Positions 1 to 5,241 of a DNA stretch of 5,241 bases are shown piece by piece. Position numbers and translations under genes: made by a program. The DNA is taken from contig JAEZAW010000372.1 of assembly GCA_023430315.1 (NCBI GenBank), forward strand, positions 1 through 5,241, given 5' to 3'. The DNA comes from Pseudomonadota bacterium (GTDB lineage Bacteria; Pseudomonadota; Alphaproteobacteria; Rhizobiales; Hyphomicrobiaceae). How positions within the stretch are numbered: position 1 is the stretch's first letter; each line of letters opens with the position of its first letter. The notes beneath the pieces were generated by a model. That model ran no database searches, was not told the DNA's origin, and saw only the letters and a list, made by a program, of their open reading frames with translations.

Positions 1-356
1 AGACAGAAGCCGTGAATGCCGCACACGACCGGCACCGGCATCTTCTCTATGCGATCGAGCATCGCTAGCACGGGGCGAATGCCCTCGATGACCTCGCTCT
101 CGCTCGTGAACTGCTCGAATTCGCGCACGTCGGCGCCGACGATGAACCCCTTCTCCTTGCCGGAGAGGATTGCGAGACCAGCAATCGTGCGGTCGCGCGC
201 GCCGGCCTCGACGCGCTCGATGATCGAGCCAAGTTCCTCGAGCGGTCGGCGGCCAAGCGCGTTCTGGCTCTCGCCCTCGCGATCGAAGATGGCCCAAGCA
301 ATCTGCTGCTCGTCGATCGAAAAGCGCCAGTCTCGGAGGCTGCTCATATCGGTCAT
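1..356 (-). CDS. Enoyl-CoA hydratase/3-hydroxyacyl-CoA dehydrogenase (FadB/FadJ type), N-terminal fragment
   Basis: This is the first 118 codons of a gene that leaves the window at the left edge. The protein begins MTDMSSLRDW and shows a crotonase (enoyl-CoA hydratase) fold start. Residues 64-80 carry the oxyanion-hole segment with the core FIVGADVREF, close to the FIVGADITEF-type segment of FadB and the FIAGADI segment of FadJ. Residues 107-118 (PVPVVCGIHGFC) match the strand that leads into the GGGLE loop holding the first catalytic glutamate, which lies just beyond the edge. In known FadB/FadJ proteins this domain hydrates trans-2-enoyl-CoA, and a C-terminal NAD-dependent domain oxidises the 3-hydroxyacyl-CoA. 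The start at 356 is preferred because GAGAGG (363-368) sits 6 nt upstream; a second in-frame ATG lies at 347. The gene follows fadE by 19 nt, so the two are probably co-transcribed. The C-terminal half is not visible, so a stand-alone enoyl-CoA hydratase cannot be excluded, though the operon partner and sequence style favour the long multifunctional form. Confidence 0.85.
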   Translation of the reverse strand, partial: MTDMSSLRDWRFSIDEQQIAWAIFDREGESQNALGRRPLEELGSIIERVEAGARDRTIAGLAILSGKEKGFIVGADVREFEQFTSESEVIEGIRPVLAMLDRIEKMPVPVVCGIHGFC

Positions 357-362
357 GGTCGA

Positions 363-368
363 CCTCTC
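363..368 (-). promoter_or_regulatory. Ribosome binding site of the FadB/FadJ-type gene
   Basis: On the minus strand the sequence reads GAGAGG, 6 nt before the ATG at 356, inside the 19-nt gap after the fadE stop codon. It decides in favour of the first of two in-frame ATGs (356 and 347). Confidence 0.6.
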
Positions 369-375
369 ACTCTGG

Positions 376-2883
376 TTACTCGGCAGCGGCACTGCGCTCT
401 ACGGCAGCAGCGTTGTGGCCAGGCTTCATGTAATGCGGCTTCACCTCGGCCGGATCGAAATGGTCGACCGCGATAACGCGCGCGGTGAGCGTCTCGACCT
501 CGCGCAGGAGAGCCGTCTCGTCCTTCGTCAGAACGCCGGCCTTTTCCGCGTCGCCGAGCCAGTCAATGCCATGATAGCGGCGAACGGTGCCGGCGCGGAT
601 GGCCCGCTCGAGCTTGCGCTCGGCTTCCTCCGACGCAATGACCTTCTCCAGCGTCACTTCGAGGAGGCCGGTCGGATCGTTGACGTCACGCGAGACGTAG
701 ATGTCGCGCGTGAGACGATCGCGGACCTCGCCGGGCTCGATGGCGAGGCCAACGACCTGATGGCCGAGCCGGTCGCTCGCGGGCTTGTAGGGACGGCCGA
801 ACGGAAAGACGAGAACGCTTAGCATGACGCGCACGAAACCGTTCGGGAAGTTCTCGATAGTGCCGGCAATGGCTTGCTGGAAGCGATAGAGCGCATTGCG
901 CGCGCAAAGCTCGACGATGAGACGGTCGCCGGCCGGCTTGCCATCGTCCTTGTAGCGCTTGAGCACGCACGACAGCAGGTAGATCTCGGAGAGCGCATCG
1001 GCGAGACGGCCGGTGATCTTCTGCTTGGTTTTGAGGCCGCCGCCGAGTACGGCGACCGTCACGTCGGCAACGAGGGCGAAGTTGCGCGAGGCACGGCCGA
1101 GCTGGCGGTACCACTCTGCCGTGCCATAGGCCTTATCCGGCACGGTAGCGAAGAGGCCGCCGGTGATGTTGTGGAAGAAGGCGCCGAATGCGTTCGAGAG
1201 CGAGAAGGCGATGTGACCGCCGAATGCCTTGTCGAAGGCAAGCGCGCCGCGGCGCGGGTCCGGATTCTGCGCCGCCTTGATCTCGTCGTAGAGGTAGGGA
1301 TGCGAGCGCAGCGCGCCCTGCGCGAAGGTGATGAGCGAGCGCGTCAGGATATTCGCGCCCTCGACGGTAATCCCGACGGGCACCATCTGATAGGCCGACT
1401 GGAGGTAGTTCGCGGGGCCATCGCAAATGCCGCGTCCGCCGTGCAGGTCCATGGCATCGTTGACGGCTTGGCGAAGCTTCTCCGTCGACTGGTACTTCAT
1501 GATCGCGGAGATCACCGACGGCTTCTCGCCCGCCGAGACCATGGCCGCGGTGACGGCGCGTCCGGCCTCGTTGACGTAGGCCGTCTCGATCATACGCGTG
1601 AGCGGCTCCTCTAGGCCTTCCATCTTGGCGACGGGCAGGCCGAACTGCTTGCGAATGCGGCCATAGGCCGTCGTCACGCGCAGCATCATCTTGGCGCCCG
1701 CGGTGCCGGAAGAAGGCAGCGAGATCGCGCGGCCGGCAGCGAGGCACTCCATGAGCATGCGCCAGCCGTTGCCGACCATGCGCTCGCCGCCGATGACCCA
1801 ATCCATGGGAATGAAGACGTCCTTGCCCCAGTTCGGACCATTGGGGAAGGCCGCGCCCGAGGGCAGATGCCGCCGCCCGATGTTCACTCCGGGATGATCA
1901 GCGGGGATGAGGGCGACGGTGATGCCGATGTCCTCGCCCTTGCCGAGATGGTTCTCGGGATCGAACAGGCGGAAAGCCAGGCCGACGAGCGTCGCGACGG
2001 GGCCGAGCGTGATGTAGCGCTTCTCCCAGGAGAGACGGATGCCGAGCACTTCCTTGCCTTGGTGCACGCCACGCGTCACATAGCCGATATCGCGCATGGT
2101 CGCCGCATCCGAGCCCGACGTGGGGCCGGTGAGCGAGAAGCAGGGCACTTCGAGGCCCTGCGCGAGGCGCGGAAGATAGTGATGCTTCTGCTCGGGCGTG
2201 CCGTATTTCTCGATGAGCTCGCCGGGACCGAGCGAGTTCGGCACCATGACGATGGTCACGGCATCCGGCGAGCGCGAGGCGATCTTGCCGAGGATGAGTG
2301 ACTGCGCCTGTGGCGAGAAGCCGAGGCCACCATGCTCCTTGGAGATGAGCATCCCAAGGAAACCGTGGCGTTTGACGAAGTCCCAGATCTCCTGCGGGAT
2401 CTCGCGCTCGTTGTGGCGCACCTGCCAGTCATTGACCATGCGGCAGAGCTCGGTCGTCGGACCATCGAGGAAAGCGCGCTCTTCGGCCGTTAGCTCGATC
2501 GCTGGGACAGCGCTCAGCCGCTCCCAGTTCGGGCGGCCGGAAAAGATCTCGGCATCGAAGCCGACGGTGCCTGCTTCGAGCGCCTGCTGCTCGGTATCGG
2601 AGACGCGGGGCAGAACCTTGCGGATCTGCTCGTAGACGGGGCCGGTCAGCCACGAGCGGCGGATCGACGGGACGGAAAGCAAGCCGAGGATGATGGCGGG
2701 CAGCCATCCGATGAGCCCGAGCCAGCCGAACGCCGGCATGTGCACTGTGCCGTCGATGAGGCCGCTCTGCCAGATGAATGCGGCGGCCGCCGCCGTGAGC
2801 GCCCACGCCGCGATCGTGGCCTGCCGCATGGCCAGGACGAACATCGCGATTACACAAGCCACCACGAATATCAGTGCTAACAT
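376..2883 (-). CDS. fadE: Acyl-CoA dehydrogenase FadE, membrane-anchored
   Basis: The gene encodes an 835-residue flavoprotein that would catalyse the first beta-oxidation step, acyl-CoA to trans-2-enoyl-CoA. It resembles E. coli FadE (814 aa) over its whole length. Residues 1-17, about 22-40 and about 52-69 are hydrophobic and should anchor it in the inner membrane. The acyl-CoA dehydrogenase core follows: VPNSLGPGELIEKYGT near 215-230, PCFSLTGPTSGSDAA at 247-261, LSWEKRYITLGP near 285-295, IRKQFGLPVAKMEG near 410-423, and MDLHGGRGI at 478-486. In TVEGANILTRS, Glu508 aligns with the catalytic base of medium-chain acyl-CoA dehydrogenase (YEG motif). Residues from about 540 to the end match the FadE-specific C-terminal domain (DUF1974/ACDH_C), with NFPNGFVRVML, FPFGRPYKPASDRLGH and DHFDPAEV as landmarks. 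I chose the ATG at 2883 because AGGAGGTG lies 6 nt upstream. An in-frame TTG at 2922 would add 13 residues that E. coli FadE lacks and would place this Shine-Dalgarno sequence inside the coding region. No frameshift or missing key residue is seen. Confidence 0.96.
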   Translation of the reverse strand: MLALIFVVACVIAMFVLAMRQATIAAWALTAAAAAFIWQSGLIDGTVHMPAFGWLGLIGWLPAIILGLLSVPSIRRSWLTGPVYEQIRKVLPRVSDTEQQALEAGTVGFDAEIFSGRPNWERLSAVPAIELTAEERAFLDGPTTELCRMVNDWQVRHNEREIPQEIWDFVKRHGFLGMLISKEHGGLGFSPQAQSLILGKIASRSPDAVTIVMVPNSLGPGELIEKYGTPEQKHHYLPRLAQGLEVPCFSLTGPTSGSDAATMRDIGYVTRGVHQGKEVLGIRLSWEKRYITLGPVATLVGLAFRLFDPENHLGKGEDIGITVALIPADHPGVNIGRRHLPSGAAFPNGPNWGKDVFIPMDWVIGGERMVGNGWRMLMECLAAGRAISLPSSGTAGAKMMLRVTTAYGRIRKQFGLPVAKMEGLEEPLTRMIETAYVNEAGRAVTAAMVSAGEKPSVISAIMKYQSTEKLRQAVNDAMDLHGGRGICDGPANYLQSAYQMVPVGITVEGANILTRSLITFAQGALRSHPYLYDEIKAAQNPDPRRGALAFDKAFGGHIAFSLSNAFGAFFHNITGGLFATVPDKAYGTAEWYRQLGRASRNFALVADVTVAVLGGGLKTKQKITGRLADALSEIYLLSCVLKRYKDDGKPAGDRLIVELCARNALYRFQQAIAGTIENFPNGFVRVMLSVLVFPFGRPYKPASDRLGHQVVGLAIEPGEVRDRLTRDIYVSRDVNDPTGLLEVTLEKVIASEEAERKLERAIRAGTVRRYHGIDWLGDAEKAGVLTKDETALLREVETLTARVIAVDHFDPAEVKPHYMKPGHNAAAVERSAAAE

Positions 2884-2889
2884 CGCGCC

Positions 2890-2897
2890 CACCTCCT
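2890..2897 (-). promoter_or_regulatory. Strong ribosome binding site of fadE
   Basis: The minus strand reads AGGAGGTG, an 8-nt match to the canonical anti-Shine-Dalgarno complement, 6 nt before the ATG at 2883. It fixes the fadE start and argues against the in-frame TTG at 2922. Confidence 0.85.
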
Positions 2898-2920
2898 CGA
2901 ACCCGACAACTCCTGCTCTC

Positions 2921-2935
2921 AAGGCAGGTTGCCTT
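2921..2935. repeat. Short perfect dyad upstream of fadE, possible operator
   Basis: The sequence is AAGGCA, a 3-nt centre, then TGCCTT: perfect 6-bp arms in a 15-bp site. It starts 38 nt upstream of the fadE ATG, a position suited to a repressor site or a leader hairpin. It does not match the known PsrA or FadR consensus as far as I can judge. A dyad this short can arise by chance in GC-rich DNA, so the operator role is inference. Confidence 0.3.
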
Positions 2936-3072
2936 CCGATCCGGTCTCACCACCGCCGCGTGCAAAATGCCGCGCCCGGTTCACAGGCGCGCAGACAGCA
3001 CTTCTCCTTGTCCGCACGCCGGGGCCTTTAGTGCCCGTCTTATACGCCCTGGAGGGCCCGCATGCGACGCAT

Positions 3073-3092
3073 TTGGCAGCAACGGCTGCCAA
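3073..3092. repeat. Second hairpin, TTGGCAGC inverted repeat
   Basis: Perfect 8-bp arms (3073-3080 and 3085-3092) enclose a 4-nt loop. It begins 8 nt beyond the main terminator stem on the minus-strand transcript. It could be a backup terminator or an RNA-end stabiliser. No U-run follows it on the minus transcript; on the plus strand it is followed by TACAATACAAA, which is also not a U-run. Function is therefore uncertain. Confidence 0.45.
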
Positions 3093-3100
3093 TACAATAC

Positions 3101-3134
3101 AAATGGGGGCGCGGCCGGAACCGCACCCCCATTT
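3101..3134 (-). terminator. Probable intrinsic terminator of the tct operon
   Basis: A 14-bp inverted repeat (arms 3101-3114 and 3121-3134) with a 6-nt loop lies 46 nt past the tctC stop. In the minus-strand RNA all 14 pairs form, including one G-U wobble; in the plus-strand RNA the same position is an A-C mismatch, which favours minus-strand use. The core of the stem is five G-C pairs in a row (GGGGG/CCCCC). The tail on the minus transcript is ATTTGTATTGTATT, rich in U but not a clean run, so termination may be partial. It separates the transporter operon from fadE. Confidence 0.72.
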
Positions 3135-3180
3135 TATTCCGATAATTCTTACTGATACTGAAAGCCCGGCGGCGCCGATG

Positions 3181-4152
3181 CTACTTTGCCGCGGCCTTCA
3201 GCACCGGCGTGATGCGCGCGACTTCGGACTCGACGAGCTTCTGCAGGGCTGCGGGACCGCGATCGGCGCCCTTCGGAGCGGTCGAGCCCAGCTCCTCGTA
3301 GCGCTTGATGATCGCCGGGTCGTCGAGGGCCTTGCTCAGGGCTGCGAGCAGCGTGTTCTGGATGTCCTGCGGCAGGCCCTTCGGCCCGACCATCGCGTTC
3401 CAGGCGCTGAAGATGAAGTCCACGCCGAGCTCTTTCGTCGTCGGCACGTCCGGGAGAGCGGCGATCCGCTCGGGATGCGCGACGGCATAGGCCTTGATCG
3501 TTCCAGCCGTGATCTGCGGGATCACGTTGAGCGACTGGTCGACCATGTAGTCGATCTGGCCGCCGACGAGGTCGTTGAGCGCCGGGCCCGTGCCCTTGTA
3601 GGCGACCAGTGCGGGCTTGAAGCCGAACTGAGCGTTGAACACAAAGCCCGACACGTAGGAGATCGAGCCGACCCCCGCGTGCCCATAGTTGAGCTTCTCG
3701 CTGTTCGCCTTCAGGTAGGTGAGGAGCTCTTTGAGGTCCTTCGGTTCGAGCGCCTTTTTCGAGACGATCGTCTGGGGCGTGAAGTTGACGATGCTGATCT
3801 GCGTGAAGCTCGTCGCGGGATCATACTTGAGGTTTGGATAGAGGGCGGGCGCCGCCGATTGCGTACCCATGTTTCCGACGGCAATCGTGTAGCCGTCGGG
3901 CGCAGCTGTTGCCGCACGCGTCATGCCGATGCTGCCGCCGGCGCCGCCGATATTCTCGACGACCAACTGCTGGCCGAGCGTACGCGACATATGCTCTCCG
4001 ACGAGGCGCGTGACGACGTCGGTCGGGCCGCCGGCCGCGAACGGCACGATCACCGTGATGGGTTTCGACGGATACTGCTGCGCGACGGCCGGGACGGCTG
4101 TCACGCCGAGGGCTGCGATCGCGGCGATCGCGGTGCGGCGTGTGATCTTCAT
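3181..4152 (-). CDS. tctC: Tripartite tricarboxylate transporter substrate-binding protein (TctC/Bug family)
   Basis: The gene encodes a complete 323-residue periplasmic solute receptor of the Bug/TctC family, which captures small carboxylates or related compounds and delivers them to a TctA/TctB membrane pair. An export signal is visible at residues 1-24: MKITRR, then a hydrophobic Ala/Ile stretch, with a likely signal-peptidase I cut after AVA. The twin Arg (TRRTAI) only weakly resembles a Tat motif. The mature protein starts QQYPSKPITVIVPFAAGG, and PFAAGGPTD (37-45) is the family's first ligand loop. APDGYT (84-89), the YKGTGPALNDLVGGQID segment (185-201), and LPDVPTTKELG near 233-243 are further family hallmarks. 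The start is supported by GGAGGA (4160-4165) 7 nt upstream. It follows the tctA-type gene by 66 nt in the same direction. Bug proteins are highly paralogous and their substrates are diverse, so the ligand cannot be named; the symbol denotes family only. Confidence 0.95.
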   Translation of the reverse strand: MKITRRTAIAAIAALGVTAVPAVAQQYPSKPITVIVPFAAGGPTDVVTRLVGEHMSRTLGQQLVVENIGGAGGSIGMTRAATAAPDGYTIAVGNMGTQSAAPALYPNLKYDPATSFTQISIVNFTPQTIVSKKALEPKDLKELLTYLKANSEKLNYGHAGVGSISYVSGFVFNAQFGFKPALVAYKGTGPALNDLVGGQIDYMVDQSLNVIPQITAGTIKAYAVAHPERIAALPDVPTTKELGVDFIFSAWNAMVGPKGLPQDIQNTLLAALSKALDDPAIIKRYEELGSTAPKGADRGPAALQKLVESEVARITPVLKAAAK

Positions 4153-4159
4153 CGTTGTC

Positions 4160-4165
4160 TCCTCC
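4160..4165 (-). promoter_or_regulatory. Ribosome binding site of tctC
   Basis: The minus strand reads GGAGGA, 7 nt before the ATG at 4152, in the 66-nt gap between the TctA-type gene and tctC. It supports the called start, which also gives a normal signal peptide. Confidence 0.7.
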
Positions 4166-4218
4166 GGTAGTTCCTGTGATGGGGTTTGCCGTGAAACGTG
4201 CGTTTATTTCGGCGACAT

Positions 4219-5241
4219 TTACTCCGTGAACACGGTGTCGCGCCTCTTGCTGATCGCCGGCAGCGCCGACACGATCAGGATGATCAGGGTAATCACCAGC
4301 AGGGTCAGCGAGACCGGACGCTCGATGAACGTCCACAAGCTGCCGCGCGAAATGACCATGGCCTGGCGAAGCTTTTCTTCCATCAGCCGGCCGAGGACGA
4401 AGCCGAGAAGCAGCGGCGCCTGCTCGAAGCCAAGCTTGATCAGCAGGTATCCGAAGAGAGCGAAGGCAGCCGTCAGGACGACCTCCGTCGGCGAGTTGTT
4501 GATGGAGTAGATGCCGATGCAGCAGAAGATGATGATCGCGGGGAACATCAGCCGGTAGGGGACGCGGAGCAGCCGCACCCAGATGCCGATCAGCGGCAGG
4601 TTGATGATCAGCAGCATGAGATTGCCGATCCACATCGAGGCGATCATGCCCCAGAAGAGCTCGGGCTGCTTCGTGATGATCTGCGGGCCGGGCACGATGC
4701 CGTGGATGGTCATGGCGCCGATCATGAGTGCCATCACGGCATTCGGCGGAATGCCGAGCGTGAGCAGAGGAATGAATGCCGTCTGCGCGCCGGCATTGTT
4801 GGCTGATTCCGGGCCTGCCACGCCTTCGATTGCACCTTCGCCGAAACGCGAAGGATCCTTAGCGAGCTTCTTCTCGATCGAGTAGGACGCGAAGGGGCCG
4901 AGCACAGCGCCGTTGCCCGGCAGGAAGCCGAGCAGCGAGCCAATGCCGGTGCCACGCAGAATCGGCGCGAATGAGGCTTTGAAATCTTCCATGTTGGGAA
5001 GCAGCCGGCCGATCCTCTCGCTGACGACGGCGCGGGCCTCCTTGTGCTCGAGGTTGCGCAGGATCTCCGCGAACCCGAACATGCCCATGGCGATGACTGC
5101 GAAGTCGATGCCGTCGGCGATCTCCATCCAGCCGAACGTGAGACGTTCCTCGCCGGTCTCGATGTCGGTGCCGACGGTCGACAACAGGATGCCGAACAGG
5201 ATCATGGCGATCGCCTTCGGCACCGATCCGCGCGCGAGCAC
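4219..5241 (-). CDS. tctA: Tripartite tricarboxylate transporter large membrane subunit (TctA family), C-terminal part
   Basis: The last 340 residues of a TctA-type permease are visible; the family is usually about 500 residues, so roughly 160 N-terminal residues lie beyond the right edge. The GTG at the edge is probably an internal valine codon rather than a start. Family hallmarks, numbered from the edge, are GTGIGSLLGFLPGNGAVLGP (97-116), the loop SIEKKLAKDPSRFGEGAIEGVAGPESANNA (121-150), and the substrate-path segment LTLGIPPNAVMALMIGAMTIHGIVPGPQ (161-187). Several hydrophobic membrane segments follow, around 197-218, 230-247, 254-282 and 309-329, and the protein ends in a short charged tail. 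The usual GGG of the first motif reads GNG here, and the GIP segment reads GIPPNAV; I regard both as subfamily variation. The protein would form the sodium- or proton-coupled translocation channel working with TctB and the downstream TctC. The substrate is not predictable from sequence. Confidence 0.94.
   Translation of the reverse strand: MLARGSVPKAIAMILFGILLSTVGTDIETGEERLTFGWMEIADGIDFAVIAMGMFGFAEILRNLEHKEARAVVSERIGRLLPNMEDFKASFAPILRGTGIGSLLGFLPGNGAVLGPFASYSIEKKLAKDPSRFGEGAIEGVAGPESANNAGAQTAFIPLLTLGIPPNAVMALMIGAMTIHGIVPGPQIITKQPELFWGMIASMWIGNLMLLIINLPLIGIWVRLLRVPYRLMFPAIIIFCCIGIYSINNSPTEVVLTAAFALFGYLLIKLGFEQAPLLLGFVLGRLMEEKLRQAMVISRGSLWTFIERPVSLTLLVITLIILIVSALPAISKRRDTVFTE

Larger units (their letters stand above)
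2884..3180. other. Intergenic region between the transporter operon and fadE
   Basis: This 297-nt stretch has no credible gene. From right to left it holds the tctC 3' end, two adjacent hairpins (3101-3134 and 3073-3092), a GC-rich stretch, a short dyad (2921-2935) and the fadE ribosome binding site. The fadE promoter must lie here if the hairpins terminate upstream transcription. The only -10-like hexamer I noticed on the minus strand is TATAAG (3039-3044), but no convincing -35 element stands at the right distance, so I do not call a promoter. A long open frame on the plus strand crosses the region but continues antisense through tctC and shows no protein-like features. Confidence 0.75.

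Noticed and set aside
16..822. A 268-codon plus-strand open frame over the FadB/FadJ-type start and the fadE 3' end.
   Set aside because: It runs antisense through two recognisable genes and their junction, with no protein-family features; it is a shadow of the minus-strand codon pattern.
874..1614. A 246-codon plus-strand open frame inside fadE.
   Set aside because: It is fully antisense to conserved FadE coding sequence, and its composition (Arg, Glu, Gly, Val) is that of a GC-rich reverse-strand shadow.
2884..2922. N-terminal extension of fadE from a TTG codon at 2922.
   Set aside because: It would place the excellent AGGAGGTG site inside the coding sequence, and the extra 13 residues (MRAGVVGFEEVGA) precede a start that already gives the FadE-like N-terminal membrane segment.
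3046..3057. Short palindromic stretches GCCCT-GG-AGGGC and ATGCG-A-CGCAT (3062-3072) near the terminator.
   Set aside because: Five-base arms in GC-rich DNA are expected by chance and show no further structure.
2929..4170. A 413-codon open frame on the plus strand covering the intergenic region and all of tctC.
   Set aside because: It is antisense to a well-supported TctC gene, is full of Arg/Asp/Glu/His-rich low-information sequence typical of the reverse strand of GC-rich genes, and matches no family I recognise.
4194..4205. Dyad AAACG-TG-CGTTT in the tctA-tctC gap.
   Set aside because: The arms are only 5 bp and do not extend, and the gap lies inside an apparent operon; chance is a sufficient explanation.

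Overview
All four genes in this window lie on the minus strand, so transcription runs from right to left. The base composition is GC-rich. Taken together, a long membrane-anchored FadE, a FadB/FadJ-type partner directly downstream and a TctA/TctC (Bug-type) transporter suggest a proteobacterium, probably alphaproteobacterial. That is an inference from gene style and base composition; no rRNA or other marker gene is present to confirm it.

Right part (5241 to about 3070): the end of a tripartite tricarboxylate transporter (TTT) operon. A TctA-type large membrane subunit enters from the right edge without its N-terminus. After a 66-nt gap comes a complete TctC/Bug periplasmic substrate-binding protein. 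A strong 14-bp hairpin 46 nt past the tctC stop, followed by a second 8-bp hairpin, probably terminates the operon. No TctB-like small subunit is visible; it would have to lie upstream of tctA, outside the window.

Middle (2884-3180): a 297-nt intergenic region holding those terminator hairpins, a short perfect dyad (possible operator) close to fadE, and a very good Shine-Dalgarno sequence for fadE.

Left part (2883 to 1): a fatty-acid beta-oxidation unit. A complete FadE-type acyl-CoA dehydrogenase is followed after 19 nt by the first 118 codons of a crotonase-fold protein, most likely the N-terminus of a FadB/FadJ-type trifunctional enoyl-CoA hydratase/3-hydroxyacyl-CoA dehydrogenase, which runs off the left edge. 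FadE would make the trans-2-enoyl-CoA that this next enzyme hydrates and oxidises, so the pair encodes consecutive steps.

The transporter and beta-oxidation units are separated by a terminator, so a functional link between them is not shown. I see no mobile element, CRISPR array, tRNA or rRNA, and no convincing previously undescribed system. The items worth a second look are regulatory structures and gene order.
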